DNA of 43,219 nt, from positions 1-43,219 of the forward strand of contig JAJDCM010000151.1 of assembly GCA_029260825.1 (NCBI GenBank). Direction: 5' to 3'. This stretch comes from Planctomycetota bacterium (GTDB lineage: Bacteria > Planctomycetota > JACOTG01 > JAJDCM01). The notes below the pieces were generated by a model. The model saw only the letters and a program-made list of their open reading frames with translations. It made no database searches and was not told where the DNA came from. Made by a program: the position numbers and the translations under genes. Shown here piece after piece: positions 26,268-36,515 of the stretch (positions are counted from its first letter, which is position 1; every line of letters starts with the position of its first letter).

Positions 26268-28724
26268 GTGAAGACTGCATTCATCGACTACACCCTGGGC
26301 GGATCAACCTCGACCTTCTTGTTGCGAGAGCTCCTTGAGCTTCAGAAACTCGAGTTCCCGTTCGAGGTCTTGAGCCACAATTCGCCGGCCGCCGATCGAC
26401 AAAACGAACGGCTGCCCGAGCTGCATTGTCCAGTTCACTGGGTTCGTCCCGTTCGCCTGAGCCGGGTTCTGTTTGCCCACGCACGAATCCTCTTTCGATC
26501 CCCCGCTCGATACCTGGGTTGTTTCGCTCATCTTTTTTCTCGAGACCTCCAGGGAACCCGGGATCGACTCCGCACCCTGATCCACCTCAGCATCTCGGTG
26601 ACCTGGTCTCAAACTCTTGAGAAGCGGGGCATCGAGCGAATTCACTCGCTCTGGGCTTCCGGGCCGGGAACAAGTGGATACTTCCTCTCCCGGCTGCTGG
26701 ATCTTCCCTACTCCTTTTCCTGTCACGCCACCGACATCTTCGTGGAGAACCTTCTTCTCCCCCAGAAGATTCACCGGGCCGACAGGATCAGCACTTGCAC
26801 CGATTACAACCGGCGATACCTCGAATCCAGGTTCCCTCACCTTCTTCCGCACGGAAAGATCCGGGTGTGCCATCATGGAATTCCCCTGGGCCGATTTTCC
26901 GGTTTGAAGAAAGATCCCGGGCAAGAAGCCAGAGACCTGAAAACACCCGTCGTTCTTGCCGTGGGTCAGCTCGATCCCAAGAAGGGCTTTGCCGATCTCG
27001 TGCGAGCGGTTTCAATCCTGTCGAAGAAGGGTTTTCCGGTGAAAGCGAACATCATCGGAGAAGGTCAGGAGAGATCCAACCTTGAGAGGCTCATCGAAGA
27101 GGAGGGGCTCTCTCATCAGGTAGAGCTGCTGGGGGCTCTTCCTTTTTCGAAAGTGCTTGCCGGATTCAAAGACGCAGACATCTTCGTCATGCCTTCCTTG
27201 CGCACGGAAAAGAACGACATGGACGGAATCCCGAACGTCGTTCTGGAGGCCATGGCCGCCCGGGTTCCGGTGATCGCCACGGATGTTTCAGGAATCCCCG
27301 AAGTCGTTCAGGACAACAAAACGGGAGTCCTCCTACCGTCCGAGAATCCCGCTCTCCTTGCCGATGCCATCGAGGCTCTCTCCCAGGACCCGGAGCGTCG
27401 TCAACGATTGGCAGCCGCAGGGCGAGAGCAGATCGATCGGCGCTTCGACCTCAAGAAAACAACAACTGCTCTTCACGCCTTGCTCTCCAGCAAAAAGACT
27501 CATCCGATCAGAATCGCAATCGTCTCCCCGAACCTGGGTCTTCTTCTTTCACCCGAGAAAACCCAGTTCGCCGGAGGAGCCGAAGTTCAGCAGCTTCTTC
27601 TCGGGCGCGAGCTGATGAAACGTCAGGCGTTTGTCGTCTTCATCGTACGGGGTGATGGGGGGCCAATCGTGGAACAACGGGACGGACTGATCTTGATCAA
27701 GACGGCACCCCAGGGCACCGGTGTTCGTTGGATCCGAAGATTCCACCCCCACTTGACGTCCCTCTGGAAAGCCATGGGACTCGCACGGGCCGACATCTAC
27801 TCCACCCGGGGAGCCAAGGTTGAATCCGGGGTCGTGGCCGGGTATTGCCGGTTGCACGGTAAGGGTTATATTCACTCTCTTGCCCATGACCATGACTGCG
27901 CTCCGGATACGCCTCACGAACTCGTCTCGCCCCTGAAACGACGGATCTATGGATTGGCAATCAAATCGGCAGATTGCATCCTTGCCCAAACCCAGCATCA
28001 GGTGGACCTTCTTCAGCGCGGATTCGGCGTCACCGCGACGATCTTTCCCAACCTGGTTCCGGAAGGGGAGCACGCCGATCGAAAGGGACAAACCGTTGCA
28101 TCCCAAGAATCGGGAAGTGAGCACAAGCCTCTCCTCTGGATCGGAGCGATCAAGCCTGTCAAACGACCCCATCTTTTTCTGGAGATGGCAAAAGCATTCC
28201 CCAGGTATCGATTTCAGATGATTGGATTCGGAAAGAAGGAAGATCCCGCTGCCGATGAGTACTTTCAAGGGATCCAGGAACAGGCCAGATCGATGACGAA
28301 CGTCGAGTTCCTGGGGTTTGTTCCCTTTGCCCGGACGAACGATTACTATCGGAATGCAAGCTTACTGGTGAGCACCGCGGAAACGGAAGGGTTTCCCAAC
28401 ACCCATCTTCAGGCCTTTGCCAGCGAAACCCCGGTGGTAGCCTTTTGCGATCCGGACAACATCATCGAAAACCAAAACCTGGGCCGAGTCGTGGGAAGCC
28501 TGGGTGAGCTGAAAAGCACGATCGAAGAGCTCATGCAAAAAGAAGAGGAACGGACCCTCATCGGGAAGCGGGGGCGAACCTACGTTCGACGCCACCACTC
28601 TCCCGACCTGATCGTCCCGGAATATCTGCGCCTCTTTTCCGAGCTCACTTCCCACCGGGAGTCCATTCAAAATTTCATTGCCACTCGAGCCGAGGGATCA
28701 TGTGCGGAATCTTCGGGGTCATAA
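26268..28724 (+). CDS. Fusion of two GT4-type glycosyltransferases
   Basis: 818 residues made of two complete GT-B glycosyltransferases in one chain. The first half (about 1-405) has VVLAVGQLDPKKGFADLVRAV, NIIGEGQERSNLERLI and DMDGIPNVVLEAMAARVPVIATDVSGIPEVV. The second half (about 410-805) starts afresh with a strand IRIAIVSPNL and AGGAEVQQLLLGREL, then LLWIGAIKPVKRPHLFLEMA, FQMIGFGKKEDP and TEGFPNTHLQAFASETPVVAF. No membrane helix is evident, so it is probably cytoplasmic or peripheral. It likely adds two sugars in series to a surface glycan or its lipid carrier. Start GTG 26268 fits the GT N-terminus; its ribosome site is weak. The 3' end overlaps the amidotransferase gene by 25 nt. Confidence 0.9.
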   Translation: MKTAFIDYTLGGSTSTFLLRELLELQKLEFPFEVLSHNSPAADRQNERLPELHCPVHWVRPVRLSRVLFAHARILFRSPARYLGCFAHLFSRDLQGTRDRLRTLIHLSISVTWSQTLEKRGIERIHSLWASGPGTSGYFLSRLLDLPYSFSCHATDIFVENLLLPQKIHRADRISTCTDYNRRYLESRFPHLLPHGKIRVCHHGIPLGRFSGLKKDPGQEARDLKTPVVLAVGQLDPKKGFADLVRAVSILSKKGFPVKANIIGEGQERSNLERLIEEEGLSHQVELLGALPFSKVLAGFKDADIFVMPSLRTEKNDMDGIPNVVLEAMAARVPVIATDVSGIPEVVQDNKTGVLLPSENPALLADAIEALSQDPERRQRLAAAGREQIDRRFDLKKTTTALHALLSSKKTHPIRIAIVSPNLGLLLSPEKTQFAGGAEVQQLLLGRELMKRQAFVVFIVRGDGGPIVEQRDGLILIKTAPQGTGVRWIRRFHPHLTSLWKAMGLARADIYSTRGAKVESGVVAGYCRLHGKGYIHSLAHDHDCAPDTPHELVSPLKRRIYGLAIKSADCILAQTQHQVDLLQRGFGVTATIFPNLVPEGEHADRKGQTVASQESGSEHKPLLWIGAIKPVKRPHLFLEMAKAFPRYRFQMIGFGKKEDPAADEYFQGIQEQARSMTNVEFLGFVPFARTNDYYRNASLLVSTAETEGFPNTHLQAFASETPVVAFCDPDNIIENQNLGRVVGSLGELKSTIEELMQKEEERTLIGKRGRTYVRRHHSPDLIVPEYLRLFSELTSHRESIQNFIATRAEGSCAESSGS

Positions 28725-30709
28725 ATAAAGACGGGTCGCCGGTCGAAGAGTCGATCCTCGTTTCCGGTACCCGCGCTCTTTCTCACCGCGGACCGGACGG
28801 AGAAGGCTATCTCATCTCCGGCGAGGTCGGGCTCGGTCATCGCCGACTCTCCATCGTCGATCTCGCCGGTGGACAGCAACCGGTTTCAAACGAAGACGGA
28901 ACGGTCTATGTCATCCAGAACGGAGAGATCTACAACCACCAGGATCTTCGAAACGACCTGATCCGGAAGGGACACGTCTTTCGAACCCAAAGTGACACCG
29001 AGGCGATCGTTCACCTCTACGAAGAAGAGGGAGAGCAAGGCCTGAATCGTCTTCGTGGAATGTTCGCCCTTGCCATCTTCGACGCCCCTCGAAAACGTCT
29101 GGTTCTCATTCGAGATCGACTGGGGATCAAGCCTCTCTACGTCTTCGAAACCGATCGTCGCCTCCTTTTTTCCTCGGAGACCCAGTCTTTCAAATACGAC
29201 CCTGAATTCTCCCGAGCCATCGACCCCCAGTCTCTTGGCTGGTTTCTATCTCTTCACTACATCCCCTCCCCGAAATCGATCTACTCCGGCGTGGTGAAAG
29301 TCCCCCCGGCGACGATCCTGACCCTCGAGATGAGAGGAGTGGGTTCCCGCACAAAGAGTCATACCTACTGGAAACCGGATGACAATCCCGACCCGTCCCT
29401 CACCGAGGACCAGGCGACGGAACAAATCCGGGAGCTCCTCGATGAATCCGTAAAACTGCGGCTCATGGCTGATGTTCCGGTGGGCGCGTTCCTTTCGGGA
29501 GGGGTTGATTCAAGTGCGGTTGTTGCCACCATGAACAAGGTGGATGATTCCCCCCCCGCGACCTTTACCATCGGGTTCAAAGAGAAGTCGTTCAACGAAT
29601 CCGAAGCGGCCCGCCTCGTTTCAGAAAACGTGGGATCTCATCATCGAGAAGAAGAAGTGGGGATCGACGCAACCCAGGATCTTCCAGACTTGATCGGAAA
29701 GCTGGACGAACCCCTTGCCGACCCTTCTCTTCTTGCCACCTGGCAGGTAGCCCGACTTGCGCGGCGCCATGTCAAGGTCTGCCTTTCAGGTGACGGGGGA
29801 GATGAGCTCTTCTCCGGGTACGACCGTCATGGCTGGGCTTCAAACCTCTCGCGCCTTGACAGATGGGGCGGGGCGTTGTTGCCGGTTTCCTGGCTCGCTC
29901 GAAACTTCCTTCCGAACGGAGTGCGTGGAAAGAATCGGCTGGGAGCTCTCCCCCTCCCCGCAATCGAGCAATACCTCGCTCGGCTTCGCTACTTCAATGA
30001 AGCGGGTTTGAAGCGAATCCTGGCTCCCGACCTCCTTGCGGACATCGGATCGTCGGAGACCGGTCTCACCGAGAAGTTCCTCGGGCACGACGCCCTCGTG
30101 TCGCACCGAGATCTGGCGACCCGACTCCCGGCGCTGGATCTTCGAACTTATCTCGTGGACGACGTCCTGACAAAAGTGGACCGGGCCAGCATGCTGAATT
30201 CCCTCGAGGTTCGAGTTCCCCTCCTCGATCATCGGTTCGTGGAGCTGGCTCTGAAAATCCCTCACCAGCTCAAACGCCTCGGATCCCGGGGGAAGATCAT
30301 CTTCCGCCGAGCCGTCTCGGATCGAGTCCCTCACGAGATCCTCTCGGGAAAAAAGCGGGGCTTTTCCGTTCCCATCAAACGCTGGCTAGACGGCCCCTTT
30401 GGCGAGGTGGTTCGAGGGGTTCTTCTGGACCGCACAACCCGGTCACGAGGGTTCCTCCAGACGAGCGAAGTGGCTCGAATTCTGACAAAAAACGACGGCC
30501 GCTGGCGACATTTCGGCAGCCAGATCTTCGGGCTTTTTGTCCTTGAGATGTGGCTCCGGGGGCATCTGGACCAACCCGTGGAGGCATCTCAGGAGCCTGT
30601 ATCCCCCGGAGATCGACTTCTCCTTGGAGAGTGGTTCGGGAGGGAAAGGGCGAAAACCACAGGAGAGGACGTTAGAATGGGCGTCCATGAAACTCAAGAC
30701 ACCCCATAA
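28700..30709 (+). CDS. asnB: Glutamine-dependent asparagine synthase-type amidotransferase
   Basis: 669 residues, two domains. An N-terminal class II glutamine amidotransferase starts at the nucleophile Cys2 (MCGIFGVINKDG) with SHRGPDGEG, GLGHRRLSIVDL and QNGEIYN. The C-terminal synthetase has the PPi loop LSGGVDSSAVV and SGDGGDELFSGYDRH. AsnB makes asparagine from aspartate (EC 6.3.5.4), but homologues beside glycosyltransferases often amidate sugars or lipids, as in exosortase-associated loci. Its overlap with the glycosyltransferase fusion (25 nt) and with the S41 gene (23 nt) favours a role in glycan modification. This is context-based inference. Residues past about 630 are an extra, low-complexity tail. 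Confidence 0.9.
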   Translation: MCGIFGVINKDGSPVEESILVSGTRALSHRGPDGEGYLISGEVGLGHRRLSIVDLAGGQQPVSNEDGTVYVIQNGEIYNHQDLRNDLIRKGHVFRTQSDTEAIVHLYEEEGEQGLNRLRGMFALAIFDAPRKRLVLIRDRLGIKPLYVFETDRRLLFSSETQSFKYDPEFSRAIDPQSLGWFLSLHYIPSPKSIYSGVVKVPPATILTLEMRGVGSRTKSHTYWKPDDNPDPSLTEDQATEQIRELLDESVKLRLMADVPVGAFLSGGVDSSAVVATMNKVDDSPPATFTIGFKEKSFNESEAARLVSENVGSHHREEEVGIDATQDLPDLIGKLDEPLADPSLLATWQVARLARRHVKVCLSGDGGDELFSGYDRHGWASNLSRLDRWGGALLPVSWLARNFLPNGVRGKNRLGALPLPAIEQYLARLRYFNEAGLKRILAPDLLADIGSSETGLTEKFLGHDALVSHRDLATRLPALDLRTYLVDDVLTKVDRASMLNSLEVRVPLLDHRFVELALKIPHQLKRLGSRGKIIFRRAVSDRVPHEILSGKKRGFSVPIKRWLDGPFGEVVRGVLLDRTTRSRGFLQTSEVARILTKNDGRWRHFGSQIFGLFVLEMWLRGHLDQPVEASQEPVSPGDRLLLGEWFGRERAKTTGEDVRMGVHETQDTP

Positions 30710-32138
30710 ATCGTCTGCTCCGGGCCATTTGTCCCGCGGCGCCTCGCTCTCCCTTGTCCTGCTTCTCCTCTTCGTTGCCGGGCTCCTCTCCAGCTGCGCG
30801 TCCTCAAAGAAGAAGATGGCTGAGGACGATCCGAAACCGGCCCCTGAACTCACCGCTGAACAGAGGAAACTCGAGCTTGAATCGTTCGATGCGGTCTGGA
30901 CCACCATTCGAGACAAGCATTGGGATCCCGATCTCAACGGAATCGACTGGGATGGGGTGAAGATGGAGCTTCGGCCGGAAATGGAGGTGGTCAAGAATGC
31001 CGACGAATCCCGGGCGATCCTTGGCCGTATGATCGCCAGGCTGGAACAAAGCCACTTCGGAATCGTCCCCCGGGACGTATATGAAGAAGAAGAAGAAGAA
31101 GACTCAACCCCCGACGGCGAAAACGAGACGAGTAAAGCCAAAGAGACCGGCGGATCCGGAGAAGCCGGACTCGAAGTTCGCATCCTTGACGGGCATGCGG
31201 TGGTAACCGAAGTCTGGGACGATTATCCGGCAAAAGAGCACGGTGTCATGCCCGGCTTCATCGTCAGCCGGGTGGGCTCCTGGGACGTCCAGAAAGCCAT
31301 TGACCGCTGGGAAAAAGGAAACTCAGGTTCTTCGTCGGAAGATGCGAAGAAGACGGCAAAACGATCCTGGTTTCTTTCTCGCCGGGTGGAAGGCCGTCTC
31401 AGTCGCTCCGTTGGAAAAAAAGTAATGGTTACTTTCATTGACGGCAACGACGACAAGAAAGAAATCAACCTTCCCATGAAGGCGAAGCGCGGAAAAGAAG
31501 TGCGCTTTGGCAACATGCCTTCCCTCTACCTCTGGAAGTCCTCCAAGGAGATCTCCGATGACATCGGCTCCTTCCGATTCAACACCTTCATGGACCCGAT
31601 GGCCTTGATGCCCTGGGTGGCAACCACCATGGGATCCTTCAAGGAAAAAGATGGGATCATCATCGACCTTCGAGGAAACCCAGGAGGCATTGGAGCCCTG
31701 GCGATGGGCGTCGCGGGTTGGTTTACGGAGAAGAAGAGTCAAAAGCTCGGCACGATGACAACCCGGGTTTCATCGATGAAGTTCGTGGTGAACCCGCGAC
31801 CTCGTGCTTTCAGCGGAGCACTTGCCATCTTGACCGACGAACATACCGGATCGACTTCTGAAATCTTCGCCGGAGGAATGCAGGATCTTGAACGGGCACG
31901 AGTCTTTGGCCAGCGAAGCATGGGGGTAGCCCTCCCTTCAGTTTTCGAACGGCTGCCCAATGGGGATGGTTTTCAGTATGCGATCGCAAACTATATCTCC
32001 GAGGGAGGAAAACCTCTTGAGGAATTAGGAGTCACTCCCGATGAAGTCGTGGTTCCCACTCGACGTGAGTTACTAGATGGACGAGATCCCGTAGTAGAGG
32101 CGGCAGTCGATTGGATTCGCTCCCGTGATGGGTCCTAG
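30687..32138 (+). CDS. S41 family peptidase, lipoprotein
   Basis: 483 residues. Lipoprotein signal with a strong lipobox LLSSC (Cys37), so it is anchored outside the cytoplasm. A Glu/Asp-rich stretch (about 131-145, YEEEEEEDS) precedes a PDZ-like segment (about 160-210: AVVTEVWDDYPAKEHGVMPGFIVSRVG). The S41 peptidase core follows: DGIIIDLRGNPGGIGALAMG, then the nucleophile block LTDEHTGSTSEIFAGGMQD and RVFGQRSMGVALPS. The usual Lys of C-terminal-processing peptidases is not at its place, so this is closer to the Ser-His type. I chose ATG 30687, which puts the signal peptide at the start; the frame is open back to 30537 inside asnB. Overlap with asnB is 23 nt. Confidence 0.88.
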   Translation: MKLKTPHKSSAPGHLSRGASLSLVLLLLFVAGLLSSCASSKKKMAEDDPKPAPELTAEQRKLELESFDAVWTTIRDKHWDPDLNGIDWDGVKMELRPEMEVVKNADESRAILGRMIARLEQSHFGIVPRDVYEEEEEEDSTPDGENETSKAKETGGSGEAGLEVRILDGHAVVTEVWDDYPAKEHGVMPGFIVSRVGSWDVQKAIDRWEKGNSGSSSEDAKKTAKRSWFLSRRVEGRLSRSVGKKVMVTFIDGNDDKKEINLPMKAKRGKEVRFGNMPSLYLWKSSKEISDDIGSFRFNTFMDPMALMPWVATTMGSFKEKDGIIIDLRGNPGGIGALAMGVAGWFTEKKSQKLGTMTTRVSSMKFVVNPRPRAFSGALAILTDEHTGSTSEIFAGGMQDLERARVFGQRSMGVALPSVFERLPNGDGFQYAIANYISEGGKPLEELGVTPDEVVVPTRRELLDGRDPVVEAAVDWIRSRDGS

Positions 32139-32178
32139 CAGATGCCGCCAATCCACATAATTGAGTACTGGAGAGAGA

Positions 32179-33018
32179 ATGAACATGCAAGTTAAAGCGC
32201 GGGAGACGTCTGACGTTTCGAGTCGATACCGCCGATTGACGATCGGATTTTGCTTCTTGATTTCTTGTACCGTCTGGATGGTGGGTCCAACACCATCTGC
32301 AGCCCAAGAGAAAGCCGCAGCGGTCGCCGAAAACAATGTGACAGCAGAATCCCTGCTCGATAAATATGTCGACGCACTGGGAGGCCTGGAAGCCCACAAG
32401 AAGTTCAAGAACACGGTGAGGACAGGGAAGATCGAACTGGTCGGTATGGGCATCGAAGGAAAGCTCACCATCTACATGTCTGCCCCCAACCTCATGTATT
32501 CCCTCACCGTCATCGATGGCATCGGCAAGATGGAAGAAGGAAGCAACGGGAAGATCGCCTGGGCATCCGACGCGATGATGGGTCCTCGTCTCAAAGAGGG
32601 AGATGAGCTTCAAGTCAGCCTTCAGGCCGCGATCTTCAATGCCGAAGTGAAATGGCGAGAGCTGTTCAAAGAAGTGAAGTATCTCGGCAAGGAAACCGTC
32701 GAAGAAACCGATTGCCACAAGCTTCTGTTGACCCCCCACGCCGGACACCCGGAAACCTGGTACCTGAATGCCAAGACTTTCCTCCCCACCAAAAGAATGA
32801 CGAAGATGACAACCGCCATGGGTGACTTCCCCATGGAAAGCTTTCCTTCCGATTATCGAGAGGTGAACGGAATCATGATTGCTCACACCGAGCGCCTTCA
32901 TACGGGAATGCAAAAGATCACCCTGAAGACTGAGACCGTGAAGCACAACCAGGAGATCCCTGCCGACAGGTTTGATCTCCCGGACACGATCAAGGAGCTC
33001 CTGGAGAGCGACGGGTAA
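32179..33018 (+). CDS. Periplasmic LolA-like (outer-membrane lipoprotein-sorting-like) protein
   Basis: 279 residues. Signal peptide cleaved near PSAAQ/EKAA (about 42-43). The mature part opens with a helix SLLDKYVDALGGLEAHKKFKN, followed by alternating strands: TGKIELVGMGIEGKLTIYM, MYSLTVIDGIGKMEEGSNGKIAWASDAM, ETDCHKLLLTP and PETWYLNAKTFLPTKR. This is the half-barrel pattern of LolA/LppX-type proteins annotated as outer membrane lipoprotein-sorting proteins. Ligand unknown. GGAGAGAG lies immediately before ATG 32179. It follows the S41 gene by 40 nt and may be the next gene of the operon. Confidence 0.72.
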   Translation: MNMQVKARETSDVSSRYRRLTIGFCFLISCTVWMVGPTPSAAQEKAAAVAENNVTAESLLDKYVDALGGLEAHKKFKNTVRTGKIELVGMGIEGKLTIYMSAPNLMYSLTVIDGIGKMEEGSNGKIAWASDAMMGPRLKEGDELQVSLQAAIFNAEVKWRELFKEVKYLGKETVEETDCHKLLLTPHAGHPETWYLNAKTFLPTKRMTKMTTAMGDFPMESFPSDYREVNGIMIAHTERLHTGMQKITLKTETVKHNQEIPADRFDLPDTIKELLESDG

Positions 33019-33094
33019 ATACAACTACTTTTTTCATGCGTAATGATTGACATTGTTGGTCCGTTTTAAGGGCCCAATTCTGAGGATGAGATTC

Positions 33095-34300
33095 ATGTGG
33101 TTTAATAATGTGACACGGCTGATTTTTGTGATGATGTTCGCCGGCTTGAGCGTTTCGTGCGGCACGGAGAGCAATGCATACTCAACTCCCGACGATGCTG
33201 CCAACGACGCCACCCCAGCAGCATCGAACCAAGACGAAGGCGGTGCTGGCGGAGGATCTTCGATGGCTTCAACCGGAAGCGAACTGATCGCGGTCATGGC
33301 AACGACCAAGGGAAATATCTGGCTCCTTCTCTTTCCGGAAGAGGCGCCGGTTACGGTGGCCAGCTTCGTGAACCTGGCCCAGCGAGGCTACTACGATGGC
33401 CTCGACTTCCATCGGGTCATCGCAAACTTCATGATCCAGGGTGGTGATCCGCAAGGAAATGGCACGGGCGGCCCCGGCTACAAGTTCGAGGACGAGTTCA
33501 GCCCCAAGCTTCGCCACGATTCGCCCGGCGTGTTCTCCATGGCGAACTCAGGTCCAAGAACCAACGGAAGTCAGTTCTTCATCACCCACGTGCCAACGCC
33601 TCATCTGGACGACAAGCACTCGGTATTTGGAAAAGCGCTGGATAGCCAGGACGTGGTGAACGCCGTACAAAAGGGTGACTCGATCAAGTTCGTCACGATC
33701 CTCGGCGACACGTCAGGCCTGCTCGAGGCGCAAAATACCAACATCGACAAATGGAACGCCAGCCTGGATCGACGCTTTCCGGCAAAAGATTCGGCCATGA
33801 CTGACGGCGATCGATCTGAAATTGACGCCGAGATGAGTTCAAAGAAGGCAGCCGCCGACAAGATCCTGGGCGGAATTGCAAAGAAGTGGGCATCCAAGGA
33901 AAAGGAACTGTCCAAGGCCAAAGCCCATTTCGACGAGCTCTACGGCAAAGTCAAGAAAGACGGAACCAAGTCGGCTACGGGCCTCGTCTCACTTGACCTT
34001 GAAGCTGGCTCAGGAGAGACGCCGACAAAAACGGATCGAGTCCGAGTCAACTGCACCGGATGGCTGGACAGCGGCAAGAAGTTCTACTCGACGTTTGATC
34101 CACCCGCCAACCCCATCGATAACGGCGCAACAGGATTCGTACCCGGCTTCACCGAAGCGATCTTGTCGATGAAGACCGGAGGAAAACGAGTGGTCATCAT
34201 CCCGGGTAATCTGGGATACGGTCCTCGAGGAAATCCACGGGCAGGCATCCCTGGTGGCGCGACTCTCATTTTCGAAATCGAGTTGATTTCGATTCTCTAG
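33095..34300 (+). CDS. Cyclophilin-FKBP fusion peptidyl-prolyl isomerase, lipoprotein
   Basis: 401 residues, two unrelated prolyl isomerase folds in one chain. After a lipoprotein-like signal (VSC, Cys22) and a low-complexity linker comes a cyclophilin domain (about 68-215) with [16 protein letters not shown] (catalytic Arg), [15 protein letters not shown] and [10 protein letters not shown] charged helical linker (about 228-305) leads to an FKBP domain (about 310-401): [49 protein letters not shown] and [16 protein letters not shown]. It probably folds exported proteins in the periplasm. ATG 33095 has GAGGA at 8 nt; ATG 33086 is too close to that site. A strong hairpin follows the stop. Confidence 0.93.
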   Translation: MWFNNVTRLIFVMMFAGLSVSCGTESNAYSTPDDAANDATPAASNQDEGGAGGGSSMASTGSELIAVMATTKGNIWLLLFPEEAPVTVASFVNLAQRGYYDGLDFHRVIANFMIQGGDPQGNGTGGPGYKFEDEFSPKLRHDSPGVFSMANSGPRTNGSQFFITHVPTPHLDDKHSVFGKALDSQDVVNAVQKGDSIKFVTILGDTSGLLEAQNTNIDKWNASLDRRFPAKDSAMTDGDRSEIDAEMSSKKAAADKILGGIAKKWASKEKELSKAKAHFDELYGKVKKDGTKSATGLVSLDLEAGSGETPTKTDRVRVNCTGWLDSGKKFYSTFDPPANPIDNGATGFVPGFTEAILSMKTGGKRVVIIPGNLGYGPRGNPRAGIPGGATLIFEIELISIL

Positions 34301-34331
34301 GTCGCTCGGAAGAACACAAGAAACTTGTCCT

Positions 34332-34366
34332 CCCGCCTCCCTCCGGTCTAGCCTGAGGGAGGCGGG
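34332..34366. terminator. Hairpin terminator between convergent genes
   Basis: CCCGCCTCCCTC and GAGGGAGGCGGG form a perfect 12-bp stem with an 11-nt loop, followed on the plus strand by ctcatttt. It lies between the stops of the isomerase gene (plus, 34300) and transketolase (minus, 34379), so it can act for both directions. The T-run is short. Confidence 0.8.
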
Positions 34367-34378
34367 CTCATTTTCGGG

Positions 34379-36415
34379 TCAGCTAATTTCTGTTTTTACC
34401 CGCTCAAGAACCTTGTGAGCAGCTGCCACAACCCCCGAGACGGTGAAGCCCAGATTGGCAAGCACGGTCTGGCTTGGAGCCGAGGCTCCAAACCGATTCA
34501 AACCAATCACCTCCCCCTTGTCCCCCACCCATCGAGTCCATCCAAAATCGCTGCCGGCCTCGACCGCGACCCGAGCGGGTACATCGGTTGGAATGACCGA
34601 TTCTCGATACTCCAGGCTTTGAGACTCGAACAGCTTCCAGCATGGCATGGAAACGACCCGAACCTGCAGACCATCGGCGGCTAACTCGTCCCTTGCATCC
34701 ATTGCGAGCTGGACCTCGGAGCCGGTTGCAATGATCACCACCTCCGGTGTACCTTCGGAGTCGGCCAGGACATAGGCGCCCTTCCAAACCCCCGAAGCGG
34801 ACCCGAGTTTCTCGTGATCCATCTCCGGCAATCCCTGGCGTGACAGCACGAGGCCGACCGGACCATCTTTGTGACTCATGGCAAACTTCCACGACTCCGC
34901 GGTTTCGCTGGCGTCAGCTGGCCGAAACACGTAGAAATTCGGCATACACCGCAAGGAAGCCAGTTGCTCAACCGGTTGATGAGTGGGCCCGTCTTCCCCA
35001 AGTCCAATCGAATCATGAGTCCATACGTAGATGACCGGTAGCGAGCACAGCGCCGAAATTCTCACCGATGGGCGCATGTAATCAACGAAGCAGAAGAACG
35101 TGGCAACGTACGGTCTTACCCCGCCATGGTAGGCCATCCCGTTGGCAATGGACGCCATCCCATGTTCGCGCACTCCGAAGTGAATATTGCGACCAAGCCC
35201 CGTCTGCCCATCAAACGAATCCTCTCCCGAAAGCGCTGTCTTCGTCGATCCAGAAAGGTCTGCATCCCCCCCCAGCAAGAACGGCACCTTCGGGGCGATT
35301 GAGTTCAAGACCTTCCCGGACGCCGCCCGGGTCGCTAGCTTCGTTGACGGTTCAAACCGTGGAACCTGTGAGTCCCATCCCTCGACCAGTTCCCCTCGTT
35401 GGGCCTGATCCCATTCCACCGCAAGATCCGGATGAGCAACCTTGTAGCTCGCAAAACGGTCGTTCCACTCCGTGTGAAGATCCTGCCCCTTTGCAACGGC
35501 AGTTCGGAAAGAATCCAAGGCATCCTTTGGCACATGAAACGATTCGTCTGGTTTTTCCCAGCCGAGAGTCTCCTTCATCAGGCGAATCTCATCCTCCCCA
35601 AGAGGGCTCCCGTGGGCATCCGAGGTTCCTTGCTTGCTCGGAGAACCGAAACCAATCGTCGTTTTGACGGCAATCAAGGACGGGCGGCCCGTCTCGTTCT
35701 TGGCCGCCCGGATCGCAGAATCGATTGCGTCAAGATCCGTATCACCATCTTCCACACGTTGAACGTGCCATCCGTAGGCTTCAAATCTCTTCTCCACGTC
35801 TTCGCCGGTGAACGAAAGAGATGTGGGTCCATCGAGAGAGATCCCGTTATCGTCGTAGAGGAAGATGAGCTTTCCAAGCTTGTAATGCCCGGCAAAGGAA
35901 CAAGCCTCCGCCGCAACTCCCTCCATTAAATCTCCGTCCGAAACAATGGCGTAGGTGAAGTGATCGACCATTTCATGGCCCGGTCGATTGAAGCGGCCCG
36001 CCATGGACCTTTCGGCGACCGCCATGCCAACCGCATTCCCCACCCCTTGCCCCAGCGGTCCGGTTGTCGCCTCCACCCCGTCGATCAGGAACGACTCGGG
36101 GTGCCCCGCCGTTTTACTTCCCCACTGACGGAAAGCCTGAAGATCGGAAAGGCTCACATCGTATCCGGTCAAGTGGAGCAACGAGTAGAGAAGAATACTC
36201 CCATGCCCGGCCGAGAGCACGAACCGATCCCGGTCAGGCCAATCCGGTGCTTGAGGATGGTGCCGAAGATGCTTGTGAAAGAGAACGAACGCCATGGGGG
36301 CAGCCCCCATCGGCAACCCCGGATGACCCGAGTTTGCCTTCTGCACGGCATCCACGGACAGTGTTCGAATGGTGTTGACGCAGAGCTGCTCGAGAGACTT
36401 CATATCCTGCTTCAC
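34379..36415 (-). CDS. tkt: Transketolase
   Basis: 678 residues, the normal length. Thiamine diphosphate enzyme (EC 2.2.1.1) moving two-carbon units between sugar phosphates in the pentose phosphate and Calvin cycles. It has [20 protein letters not shown] (about 24-43), [33 protein letters not shown], the ThDP motif [20 protein letters not shown]...[12 protein letters not shown] (about 142-178), and in the second half [31 protein letters not shown] and [23 protein letters not shown] chose GTG 36415 because AGGAGG lies 8 nt upstream; ATG 36403, four codons in, is 20 nt from that site. It follows rpe by 204 nt on the same strand. Confidence 0.96.
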   Translation of the reverse strand: MKQDMKSLEQLCVNTIRTLSVDAVQKANSGHPGLPMGAAPMAFVLFHKHLRHHPQAPDWPDRDRFVLSAGHGSILLYSLLHLTGYDVSLSDLQAFRQWGSKTAGHPESFLIDGVEATTGPLGQGVGNAVGMAVAERSMAGRFNRPGHEMVDHFTYAIVSDGDLMEGVAAEACSFAGHYKLGKLIFLYDDNGISLDGPTSLSFTGEDVEKRFEAYGWHVQRVEDGDTDLDAIDSAIRAAKNETGRPSLIAVKTTIGFGSPSKQGTSDAHGSPLGEDEIRLMKETLGWEKPDESFHVPKDALDSFRTAVAKGQDLHTEWNDRFASYKVAHPDLAVEWDQAQRGELVEGWDSQVPRFEPSTKLATRAASGKVLNSIAPKVPFLLGGDADLSGSTKTALSGEDSFDGQTGLGRNIHFGVREHGMASIANGMAYHGGVRPYVATFFCFVDYMRPSVRISALCSLPVIYVWTHDSIGLGEDGPTHQPVEQLASLRCMPNFYVFRPADASETAESWKFAMSHKDGPVGLVLSRQGLPEMDHEKLGSASGVWKGAYVLADSEGTPEVVIIATGSEVQLAMDARDELAADGLQVRVVSMPCWKLFESQSLEYRESVIPTDVPARVAVEAGSDFGWTRWVGDKGEVIGLNRFGASAPSQTVLANLGFTVSGVVAAAHKVLERVKTEIS

Positions 36416-36423
36416 GATGGATT

Positions 36424-36429
36424 CCTCCT
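36424..36429 (-). promoter_or_regulatory. Ribosome binding site for transketolase (GTG start)
   Basis: AGGAGG on the minus strand with an 8-nt spacer before GTG 36415. It decides the start in favour of GTG over the nearby ATG 36403. Confidence 0.7.
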
Positions 36430-36515
36430 CGGCAGGCCTCCCACGAAAAGGCGGCTCCCCCATTCATGCACGGTGTAGATTGCACGACCGGAGAGCCGAT
36501 CCGCTCATCAGAGGA

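Noticed and set aside
26268..28724. Altered E-x7-E residues in the two glycosyltransferase halves (D-x7-E and E-x7-Q)
   Set aside because: Both DGIPNVVLEAM and EGFPNTHLQAF are forms I recall as normal for their GT4 subgroups, so they are not a sign of inactivation.
28700..30709. Plain asparagine synthesis as the only role of the AsnB-type gene
   Set aside because: Not excluded, but the overlaps with the glycosyltransferase and peptidase genes make a glycan role at least as likely; kept as open in the annotation.
33047..33052. Perfect TTGACA, a candidate -35 before the isomerase gene
   Set aside because: No -10-like hexamer occurs 15-19 nt downstream; that position reads gggccc.
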